From positions 62,001 to 126,000 of the forward strand of contig CAZCUX010000017.1 of assembly GCA_964502005.1 (NCBI GenBank): a stretch of DNA of 64,000 nt, in the 5' to 3' direction. The notes below the pieces were generated by a model. That model ran no database searches. It worked only from the letters and a program-made list of their open reading frames with translations, and was not told the origin of the DNA. Within the stretch, counting starts at the first letter, position 1. Every line of letters starts with the position of its first letter. Positions 41,936-49,247 of this stretch are shown piece by piece. The position numbers and the translations under genes are program-made. The stretch comes from CAJWOS01 sp964502005 (GTDB taxonomy: Bacteria; Myxococcota_A; UBA796; UBA2385).

Positions 41936-43000
41936 GTGCCAGGACGCATCCGCCGACCCGTTGCCCGCCCGCCCGCGCGTCCGCCGGGCCTTCCGCCGCG
42001 CGATTCCAAGCCCGCGGCTCCCGGAATGGGGGACACGTCACGTTCCAACGAAGAGGCGGTAGCGCAGCTTCCGACCCAGCGCGCTTCGCTCGAGGTCAAG
42101 CGGGGGGACACCCTGTGGGGGCTCGCCGCGCGCCACCTGGGCAACGGGGGCCGGTGGCAAGAACTCGCACAGGAAAACGGTCTGAAGGCACCCTACACGC
42201 TGGTTCCGGGGCAAACCCTGGTATTGCCGTCCACCGGAGACAAAGCCCCCAAAGCAGATGTCCCCGCAGCACCGCTGCAAGCGCCCGCCACGGGCGACGC
42301 CACAACAGAGCGGGACGAAGCGGAGCGTCTCCGGCAGCGCACCTTGTCCGAGCAAGAAACGCCCATTTCTAAGCTCGGTACGCTCGGCCGGGGCACCAAG
42401 GGCGATGCGGGCAAGTGGATACAGTCCCAGCTTGTGCAGCATGGCGCCGATATTCAGGTGGACGGCGCGTTCGGCGTAAAGACCGAGGATATGGTCCGCG
42501 CGTTCCAGTTCGCGAATGGCATCGCGGTCACCGGAAAGGTCGACCGCTTGACCGGTGGCTTGTTGGCGTCGCCGACCGCGAAAGGCATTGACCAAGCGCG
42601 TCTGGCCGACGTTCCGGGCATCGCCATCGGCAAGTTTGACACCTACGATGCAGGCAAAAAGACGGGCGAGACCGATGTCGTGCTGCTGGATGGCGTGCGG
42701 CTCGCGGCCTGGATGGTGCCCCATTGGGTGAAGATGCGCGATGCTGCATCTGCCGACGGTGTGCGGCTTCAGTTCAACTCGTCGCGCTCCGGTTTTCGCA
42801 CGCCCCAAGACCAAGCGGATTTGTATCGCCGCTATGGCTCGCCCCGCGCCGTAGCGCCGGGATGGTCGAACCACCAAGACGGGCATGCCATCGACCTTGT
42901 GATGACTCCCGACGTCAAGGCGTGGATGGCGCGGCGTGCGGGTGAGTTTGGTTTCGTGCGGCCGACGTACGAAGACTGGCATTGGGAATACCGCGGATAG
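41936..43000 (+). CDS. LysM, peptidoglycan-binding and VanY-type D,D-carboxypeptidase protein
   Basis: The GTG at 41936 has GAGGAG at 41924-41929; an ATG at 41891 is the alternative. Neither gives a signal peptide; the N-terminus is Pro/Arg-rich. The 354-residue protein has a LysM domain (about 50-100; VKRGDTLWGLAARHLG, YTLVPGQTLVLP), a peptidoglycan-binding type 1 domain (about 155-210; VDGAFGVKTEDMVRAFQ) and a VanY-like zinc peptidase (about 240-354) with SNHQDGHAIDL and the final EDWHWEY. It would trim stem peptides of peptidoglycan. The lack of a signal peptide suggests release by lysis, a specialised secretion route or delivery by another machine. Confidence 0.88.
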   Translation: MPGRIRRPVARPPARPPGLPPRDSKPAAPGMGDTSRSNEEAVAQLPTQRASLEVKRGDTLWGLAARHLGNGGRWQELAQENGLKAPYTLVPGQTLVLPSTGDKAPKADVPAAPLQAPATGDATTERDEAERLRQRTLSEQETPISKLGTLGRGTKGDAGKWIQSQLVQHGADIQVDGAFGVKTEDMVRAFQFANGIAVTGKVDRLTGGLLASPTAKGIDQARLADVPGIAIGKFDTYDAGKKTGETDVVLLDGVRLAAWMVPHWVKMRDAASADGVRLQFNSSRSGFRTPQDQADLYRRYGSPRAVAPGWSNHQDGHAIDLVMTPDVKAWMARRAGEFGFVRPTYEDWHWEYRG

Positions 43001-43044
43001 CGCCCATCGGCATCGCGGGGGCGGCCACCTGCCGCCGAACGTGT

Positions 43045-44529
43045 CTACGCACCCGCCTTCCCGGCCTCTATCGACGAAATCCGCACCTTGAGCGCGTGAA
43101 CGCCGACCCGCAGCGCGCGCGCCATGTCCACGACGTCGTCGGCGTGTTGGGCGCGGGCGGCTTCGATGTCTTCGGCGGATAGGTCCACCGCGCGCCGAAT
43201 CCCAAGGCGGTTCATGTGCGCGCGGAGGGTGTTTCGGGCCATTTGTAATGCTTGGGCGGCGGGGTCTACCCGGTAGTCATGGTCGGCCAACGCCGCGATA
43301 ATTCGCGCATCATCGGACTCGGGTGTGCCGCGCGCGCTGGCGGGCCGATACATCGCGGGAGGAAGTGTAGAAAGCGACCGCGTGCGGCAATGCACCGCCA
43401 TCCACTGCGCGACGCTGCGGAGTTCTCGAACGTTTCCCGGCCAGTGCCAGTCGAGCAGGGCTTGAATGGTTTGCGGTTCGAGCCAGCCGGGTTGGTCGGG
43501 AGGGCTATCGAGCAAACGCGGCGCGTCTTCACCGAGTTCTTGGCGCAAGAACACGAGCAACAACGCGGGGATGTCCTCGATTCGTTCTCGGAGCGGTGGC
43601 AGCCAGATGGTGTGTCCGCTGAGCCGGTGAAAGAACGCTGCGCGAAAGCGCCCAGCGGATTGTTGGGCTTCGAGATTGGCGTCGGTGGCGGCGACAACGC
43701 GCACGTCGCATACCACCGGCGGGCCGCCGAGCGGTTGGACTTCGCCCGTGTCGAGGGCCCGCAACAACGCCGCTTGAATGTCGACGCTGGCCTCTCCCAC
43801 TTCATCGAGAAACAGCGTGCCCCCTTTGGCTTGGCCGAATGCGCCGCCCGAAGCCCCCACAGCGCCGGTAAATGCCCCGCGGGAGTGTCCAAAAAGCTGC
43901 GCGACGACGGTATCGGGAGACAAGGCCGCGAGGTTGATTGCGACGAAGGGTTTGTGGGCGCGCGCACTACAACGGTGAAGCGCATGCGCCACCCGCTCCT
44001 TGCCGGTGCCTGTTTCCCCGCGCAGCAGCACGGGATGGTCGGTAGGGGCGAGCAAAGCGACGGATGCGCGAAGGTCTGCGAGCGCGGGGCCTTCGATGCC
44101 CATGTCCGGGAGGACCGGCGCGTGGCCGGGCGCTGCGTAGCGAAGGCGAACGAGCAACCACACCTGGTTCGACAGCGCAACCACCAGGCCAGCGCGGGCC
44201 TTGGGCAACGGGATGGCGTGGTGGGGGGCTATCTGTTGGTCGACACGAATCGCCCGCCCGTCGCCCGAGGTGATGTCGACCGCCTCCGCACGGAGCGTGA
44301 GAAACACGGGGCGACGCGATACCAAGCGCGTATCGAGGGCGGCCTTGCACGTTGACCCCGAAAAGGCGGGCCACGAACGGTGAATGCCGCGTGCGGCGTC
44401 TTCCGGCGCGAGGATGCAGTGGTCACCGATGCGTGCGGGGCTGGGGTGCGCGAGCACGGTCATCGCGAAGACGGGCGACGGGGCCTGTGGGCGCGTCCAA
44501 TAGGGAATTTCGTCAATCGTAGTGGACAT
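43045..44529 (-). CDS. Sigma54-dependent transcriptional activator
   Basis: The 494-residue protein has an N-terminal beta-rich region (about 25-135) that looks like a degenerate FHA domain, then a full AAA+ sigma54-interaction domain: Walker A GETGTGKE (171-178), the sigma54-contacting loop GAFTGA (218-223), Walker B GGTLFLDEVGE, sensor region DVRVVAATDANLE, arginine finger region LPPLRERIEDIP and GNVRELRSVAQWM. A Fis-type helix-turn-helix follows (AAQALQMARNTLRAHMNRLGI), with a further short tail. It activates sigma54 promoters. An FHA-like input would link it to Ser/Thr kinase signalling, and the large kinase at 44805 is divergent from it. Confidence 0.9.
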   Translation of the reverse strand: MSTTIDEIPYWTRPQAPSPVFAMTVLAHPSPARIGDHCILAPEDAARGIHRSWPAFSGSTCKAALDTRLVSRRPVFLTLRAEAVDITSGDGRAIRVDQQIAPHHAIPLPKARAGLVVALSNQVWLLVRLRYAAPGHAPVLPDMGIEGPALADLRASVALLAPTDHPVLLRGETGTGKERVAHALHRCSARAHKPFVAINLAALSPDTVVAQLFGHSRGAFTGAVGASGGAFGQAKGGTLFLDEVGEASVDIQAALLRALDTGEVQPLGGPPVVCDVRVVAATDANLEAQQSAGRFRAAFFHRLSGHTIWLPPLRERIEDIPALLLVFLRQELGEDAPRLLDSPPDQPGWLEPQTIQALLDWHWPGNVRELRSVAQWMAVHCRTRSLSTLPPAMYRPASARGTPESDDARIIAALADHDYRVDPAAQALQMARNTLRAHMNRLGIRRAVDLSAEDIEAARAQHADDVVDMARALRVGVHALKVRISSIEAGKAGA

Positions 44530-44804
44530 AAAGAATCTCAGAGGGCCGCAGCCGACACAGCACCGGAAGAATCACGAGGTGGAGTGATACCAAACGTCCT
44601 GTATCGGTCAGATAACGAAAAATACGCCTAACAAAAACCGCAAATTTCGTATAAAAATGTCGATGTTCGTTCGGACGGGCCAACACGGTCTCTACAGGAT
44701 TTCTTGGTGCGTACCCGAATGAATGGCGATTCAGTCCACCTGCTTTGCAGAAACAAGATGGTCCTTGCTGGTTTTCCGTTTCTTGTTGCGCCCTTGGTGA
44801 TTCG
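44530..44804. promoter_or_regulatory. Divergent A+T-rich promoter region between the sigma54 activator and the kinase
   Basis: This 275-base gap contains an A+T-rich stretch (TTTCGTATAAAAATG near 44648) that could hold a -10 element for either direction. The dyad at 44720 lies 85 bases before the kinase start. I saw no GG-N10-GC sigma54 promoter that I could place with confidence. Confidence 0.35.
44720..44733. promoter_or_regulatory. TGAAT-N4-ATTCA dyad, copy 4
   Basis: TGAATGGCGATTCA, identical to the copies at 24716 and 49023, 72 bases before the ATG at 44805. Of the five copies this is the one best placed to act as a promoter operator. Confidence 0.5.
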
Positions 44805-47800
44805 ATGAGTACGCCCGTGTGCTCACGTCGGATTGGCTCGTTGAGCGGGCCATTTGCGTGGGTTTGCGTGCGGTGTGGTCGGCAGGTGTCCGCGGGCGAC
44901 GGTCCCGCGCGCGGATTTTATTGTCCCAGAACATCCCAAATCAACGCGTCCACGGTGGATGAGGATGAGCTTGGGGGTGACCGAAGCGAGGTCCTCCACG
45001 ACGAAGACCGCCCGTATGTGCTCGTCGAGGAGCTGGGCCGCGGCGGCATGGGTGTCGTATATCGCGCGCGTGCTGCGACAACGGGGGACGAAGTGGCGCT
45101 CAAGCTCCTGGGCGAAGGCGCGTCGCCCGTGCGCCAAGCGCGGTTCAACCGGGAAGCGGACTTGTTGGCTGCGGTGGAAGACGACGGAGTCGTCAAGATT
45201 TTGGACCGCGGCACCATCGGCACGGGTGGGCGTTGGTTTGCGATGGAGTTGGTGGAAGGCCCCACGCTTGCGGAATTGTTGGCTGAAGACGTCCAAGTGG
45301 CGCCCGTTGAACGACAGCGCTTGTTGCTCGCGTTTTGTGAAACACTCGCGCGGCTTCATTCGCGGGGAATCTGCCATCGCGACCTCAAGCCCTCCAATGT
45401 GCTCGTAACGGTGGATGGACAGCCAAAGATTTCCGACTTTGGCCTCGCGCTCGACATTGCGGGCGATACGCGACACACACGCACGGGGCAAGGGCTCGGC
45501 ACGCCGGCTTATATGGCGCCTGAAGTGCTGGGCGCCGACCATGAACCCGACTGGCTGCGCGCGGATGTGTATTCGGCGGGGCTCGTGTTGGCGGAGTGGA
45601 TGTCGGGGCGCCAAGGTCGGCATCGGTCGGCCGGGCGCTTGCTCGACGGGCGGCTATGGCTCGACACCGTGCGGGACCAGCTCCCCCCGGCATTGGGGGG
45701 CATTTGTGCGCGCGCGACCGCATTCGACCCCGCCGACCGCTATGCGGACGGGCAGGCCTTGTTGGCCGATGTGTTGCGCTGGACCCAAGGCGAAATGCCG
45801 GTGCGGCGCCGTCGCTCCGCTGCGCGCTGGCTGGCAGGACGCTCTACCCGCGTCGGTTTGGCGGCGTTGGCGGTATGCCTTGCCGTCGTGCTGGGGTATT
45901 TCGCGCGACTTACCGTGGCCCGCGTCCAGGCCGAGCGAGCTGCCGCGACGGCGCTTGCGAATGTAGAAGCGCGTTGGAACCGCCTCGCAGCCGGGGGCGA
46001 TGCCGAAGCCGCGCGTCGTTTGGTTGAAGCCTGGGCCTCCCAGCCCGAGGTGCAAGGCACAGACGCCTTGGCGCGCGGATGGCTGCATTGGGGGGAGTTC
46101 TGCCGCAGGTCGTCGTTGCAGGGCGCACGGGGAGCGCTGGCCGCGGCGATGGTCAACGCCCGCACCGACGACACGCGCCGCGCCGCGACCCAAGCATTGC
46201 TAGAAAATCTCGAAGATGAAGGCGACTGGATTCGACTTTCCCAGCTTATTTTCCATCTCGACGAAACCGGGGCGGACTCCCTCATCGAGCCCCGGCTGCG
46301 CTTGCAGGTGGCCCTCGCTATCCGTCAGTTCGCCGACGCCACGGCGCAAATGGACGCGGACGACCCCCGCGCCTTGGCGATACGCACGCTCGCAAACGCA
46401 GAGCCCGTGCAGGCGTTCAATCCGCCGCAAGCGGTGCCTTGTCCCACCGGCGACCTCCTGACCTTCGCGCAAGTGGGCGATGTGTGGCTGGGCGGCTCGC
46501 GCGGTTGGGACCGCTCTTTGGTCGCGTTCGCACCGCCTTCGTGTGAGCGCGCGCCCGCAGACCCGGGCACCGATGGGTGGCAGTCGTGGATTCAGGCGGT
46601 CGCTGCGGCGGATGTCGATGGAGATGGCGTAGACGAAGCGGTGCTCGGCATGGGGCCCGGCGATGCGTATGGCGTGCGGGTGCTGCGAAACGTCGAGGGG
46701 CAGTTTGAGGCGCTGGTCGACATGATGGTGCTCGGAAACGTGACGGGCGTCACGGGCTGGCGTCGCAGCGATGGGTCCACCGCGATTGTCGCGGTGACCT
46801 CGCCGAGAAACCCAAGCTCGCGTGTGTTTCCAACATCCGGGCAGCCACCCTTGCCGCCCGGAATTCATGTATTGCGATGGAATGGCGCGGGTTTGGAGGT
46901 CGAGTACTCGATACCTGCGCCCCATTGGAACGGTGGTCCCGTTGTGCCGTTCTCCGTACAAGTCGCCGATATCGACGGTGATGGCGACGAAGACGTCGTC
47001 GTGGGGGCAGAAGAGTGGGTTGGCCTGCTGCTGGATGCGCCCGACCATCCGTTTGTTTGGATGGGAGACATGCGCCTGATTGAGATTGTGCAATGGGACA
47101 GCGACCCAGCCGCGGAATTGCATGTACGCATTCGCGCGGAAGATTCGATGTTGGGGGCGGGGACGCAACCGCTGCCCACGTCGCCCTTGGGCGGCACAAC
47201 CAAGGTCGACCTCTACTCGGATGACCCCTTATGGGCGCAAATCCGTATCATGGCCGACTTGGGCCTGGTGGACGAAGCGGCCGACCGACTGGCCTGGATT
47301 GGAATGCTGCGCCTGGGCGACGAAGGGGCGGCGGCGTGGCGCCAGGCGGCGTTGTTGTGGCAAGACACGGACCCCGTGCGGTCTGCCGAGGCGTGGGCTG
47401 CCGCCACCCGCGATGGCGACGCGGCCTCGTTGCTGCCCGCATTGACGGGCCTTTGGTCCACGGGGCGGGTCGAAGCGGCCAATGCGCTGTTGGAAGAAGC
47501 GCGCTCGCGGGGGCTTGCGGCGTCCGTCGAGGCGGAGGTGGACGCGCTCGAGATGCAGACACCCGTGTCTCTCGATGCAGCGGAGCAACGCGACAAGTGG
47601 GAGCTGCGGGCCCCGTATGCGCGGCTGCGGGCTGAAGGGCGCCTCGACATCGAGGTTCCGCTCGGCATCACGGATGTGGCTGCATTTCCCTTGCGACGCA
47701 CCGAAGGTCCGCTGGGGGTGCATCTTCACGGCACGTTGTTGCGCAATGAATGGGCGAGCGGAATCGAAGTGCGCCTCCGGTCGCCGAGCGGTTCGATTGT

Positions 47801-48629
47801 CACATTTGTGCAGACCGTTGGAAACGCCGATGCGCAGTACCAAGAGGTAGGGCTGGCGCCTGCGGTGTGGGACCGCACCCGCGTCGATACGCCGAGCCCC
47901 AACCAGACCTTTGACCTCCGCTTTGGCATGCACCCGGACCATCCAGCGGAGGTGTGGCTAGAGGTGCAGTGGGACGGAAAACACCGACCGGGGCGTTGGA
48001 TTCACCTGCCGTTTTCACCCGAAGGGGACGCGTGGCAGCTGGAGCTAGGCGCCCATGCCCAAGGCGAGCTGCGCGGGGCGGTGATGTATGCCCAGCTCCA
48101 AGAGGTCGAGGTGTGGGGCTTTGCGGTGGGCACCCACGAGGCGTCCCTCGCGCCCCTTTCGCGCGACGATGAAGGCATAGGACGGCTGCGGGTGGAGCGT
48201 TCGCGCGCGGTGACCCAGCTCACGGCGACCGACGGCGAGGACCAAGTGCTGCGTTGGGCGGAGACGGCCTGGCGCTCTTCGTTGTACTACCACCGCACCG
48301 ATGAGCAGGTTCTGCAAGACCTCCTCGTCCACCTGCCGCTTTCGTCGGAGGCAGCGGCGACCATCGCGCCGATCCTGTTCTTGTCGCGCATTCATGCGCT
48401 CGTCGAGACGGGCGACCACGCTCGCGCCGACGCCGCAATGGAGCATTTGCGCTCGCAGATGCCGTCTCGGGGGTCGTCCTGCTTGGCCGCCCATGCGTTG
48501 GACTTGGCCCTCGCCACCGCCCATCACGACACGGAGCGGGGGGACCATGCCCGCGCGGCGGGGCGAGCGTGCCTCGACAATGGCGTGGTGGCCAAGCGCG
48601 ACCTTACGCACCTCAACTTGTCGTTATGA
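44805..48629 (+). CDS. Large Ser/Thr kinase with zinc-ribbon-like N-terminus and FG-GAP-like repeats
   Basis: The ATG at 44805 is chosen over an in-frame upstream start at 44745. The 1274-residue protein opens with a possible zinc ribbon (CVRCG at 21-25, then CP at 40-41). The Hanks-type kinase (about 70-330) has GRGGMGVV at 78-85, ALK with K100, HRDLKPSN at 191-198, DFG at 211-213 and APE at 238-240. A single membrane helix (about 350-369) divides it from a periplasmic part with FG-GAP/EF-type repeats (AADVDGDGVDEAVLG; VADIDGDGDEDVVVG), an alpha-helical repeat stretch and beta modules. It could sense extracellular or periplasmic ligands and calcium and pass the signal to cytoplasmic targets, possibly the divergent sigma54 activator. 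Confidence 0.9.
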   Translation: MSTPVCSRRIGSLSGPFAWVCVRCGRQVSAGDGPARGFYCPRTSQINASTVDEDELGGDRSEVLHDEDRPYVLVEELGRGGMGVVYRARAATTGDEVALKLLGEGASPVRQARFNREADLLAAVEDDGVVKILDRGTIGTGGRWFAMELVEGPTLAELLAEDVQVAPVERQRLLLAFCETLARLHSRGICHRDLKPSNVLVTVDGQPKISDFGLALDIAGDTRHTRTGQGLGTPAYMAPEVLGADHEPDWLRADVYSAGLVLAEWMSGRQGRHRSAGRLLDGRLWLDTVRDQLPPALGGICARATAFDPADRYADGQALLADVLRWTQGEMPVRRRRSAARWLAGRSTRVGLAALAVCLAVVLGYFARLTVARVQAERAAATALANVEARWNRLAAGGDAEAARRLVEAWASQPEVQGTDALARGWLHWGEFCRRSSLQGARGALAAAMVNARTDDTRRAATQALLENLEDEGDWIRLSQLIFHLDETGADSLIEPRLRLQVALAIRQFADATAQMDADDPRALAIRTLANAEPVQAFNPPQAVPCPTGDLLTFAQVGDVWLGGSRGWDRSLVAFAPPSCERAPADPGTDGWQSWIQAVAAADVDGDGVDEAVLGMGPGDAYGVRVLRNVEGQFEALVDMMVLGNVTGVTGWRRSDGSTAIVAVTSPRNPSSRVFPTSGQPPLPPGIHVLRWNGAGLEVEYSIPAPHWNGGPVVPFSVQVADIDGDGDEDVVVGAEEWVGLLLDAPDHPFVWMGDMRLIEIVQWDSDPAAELHVRIRAEDSMLGAGTQPLPTSPLGGTTKVDLYSDDPLWAQIRIMADLGLVDEAADRLAWIGMLRLGDEGAAAWRQAALLWQDTDPVRSAEAWAAATRDGDAASLLPALTGLWSTGRVEAANALLEEARSRGLAASVEAEVDALEMQTPVSLDAAEQRDKWELRAPYARLRAEGRLDIEVPLGITDVAAFPLRRTEGPLGVHLHGTLLRNEWASGIEVRLRSPSGSIVTFVQTVGNADAQYQEVGLAPAVWDRTRVDTPSPNQTFDLRFGMHPDHPAEVWLEVQWDGKHRPGRWIHLPFSPEGDAWQLELGAHAQGELRGAVMYAQLQEVEVWGFAVGTHEASLAPLSRDDEGIGRLRVERSRAVTQLTATDGEDQVLRWAETAWRSSLYYHRTDEQVLQDLLVHLPLSSEAAATIAPILFLSRIHALVETGDHARADAAMEHLRSQMPSRGSSCLAAHALDLALATAHHDTERGDHARAAGRACLDNGVVAKRDLTHLNLSL

Positions 48630-48724
48630 CGAACAACGACGCACGTCCGAGATAGCTACGGGGCGGTGTTGGTTTTGTTGCGCATGTTATGTAACGAGTG
48701 GAATAAAACAAGGGGAAGGGTTGA

Positions 48725-48967
48725 TTGAGGGTTGGTTTCAACGGTCCCTCCCCTCGCTCGGTCAATGCGAAGGGGCGCCCGATTTGTGGCTTCATCGATG
48801 ATGTTGCCGAGCACCACACGTTCTCGATTATGGTCGAAGGCTATCGCCACAAGTTCGCTCAAACCCCCGAATTCGGCGCTTGCCTCCGCTCAACCGCCCC
48901 GCAGCCATTGGTGGAAGCGAGCCCCGTCGATGCTGTGTTGGGGGTGGGCCTCCGTCGAGGGGAGTGA
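48725..48967 (+). pseudogene. Truncated NADAR-domain remnant
   Basis: The frame between TGA (48722-48724) and TGA (48965-48967) ends in a stretch like the C-terminal half of the NADAR (YbiA-like) fold: MVEGYRHKFAQTPEFGACL, then STAPQPLVEASPVDAVLGVGL. The family consensus here is A-x-R-x-KF-x-Q-x-P, LVEASP-x-D and WGIGL; the Trp is Leu in this copy. The N-terminal half of the domain is missing in all frames upstream, and there is no credible start. NADAR proteins hydrolyse ADP-ribose-related N-glycosidic bonds and occur in phage-conflict loci. Lying between a kinase gene and a Hachiman system, it looks like a leftover of a former defence gene. Confidence 0.5.
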
Positions 48968-49022
48968 CTGCGTTGTGGTGGAGTGACGAAGGGAGGCGAG
49001 GTTATCGGGGTTGTTTGTACGA

Positions 49023-49036
49023 TGAATGGCGATTCA
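49023..49036. promoter_or_regulatory. TGAAT-N4-ATTCA dyad, copy 5
   Basis: TGAATGGCGATTCA, the third identical 14-base copy, about 55 bases after the NADAR remnant and 210 bases beyond the end of hamB. No gene start follows it on either strand within range, which argues against a simple promoter role. Confidence 0.45.
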
Positions 49037-49247
49037 GTGGCACAACGCAGCGCGGGGGTCTCCGTTTCGGCGTATCGCACGGAGCGAACGGCATCGGAGG
49101 GGCTCTCGCGTACGGTCGGAATCAAGGCAGTTTTGGGTAGTTCGCGACTTGTTGAGAAGCGACGAAGACACCGATTGAGGCAAAAAAGCCTACCGCGAAG
49201 GATTTTCGCGCGGATGTGGCTTTTCGATTTGATATACTGAACTGGTT

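Larger units (their letters stand above)
48630..49247. other. Intergenic stretch at the left edge of the defence island
   Basis: Apart from the NADAR remnant and the dyad at 49023, I see no intact gene. Composition shifts towards A+T near 49150, where the island begins. No tRNA, integrase or obvious attachment repeat is visible. Confidence 0.45.

Noticed and set aside
48656..48862. Minus-strand frame with plausible-looking peptide (ELVAIAFDHNRERVVLGN)
   Set aside because: It is antisense to the NADAR remnant, which explains its coding-like look; it has only a TTG start and no family match.
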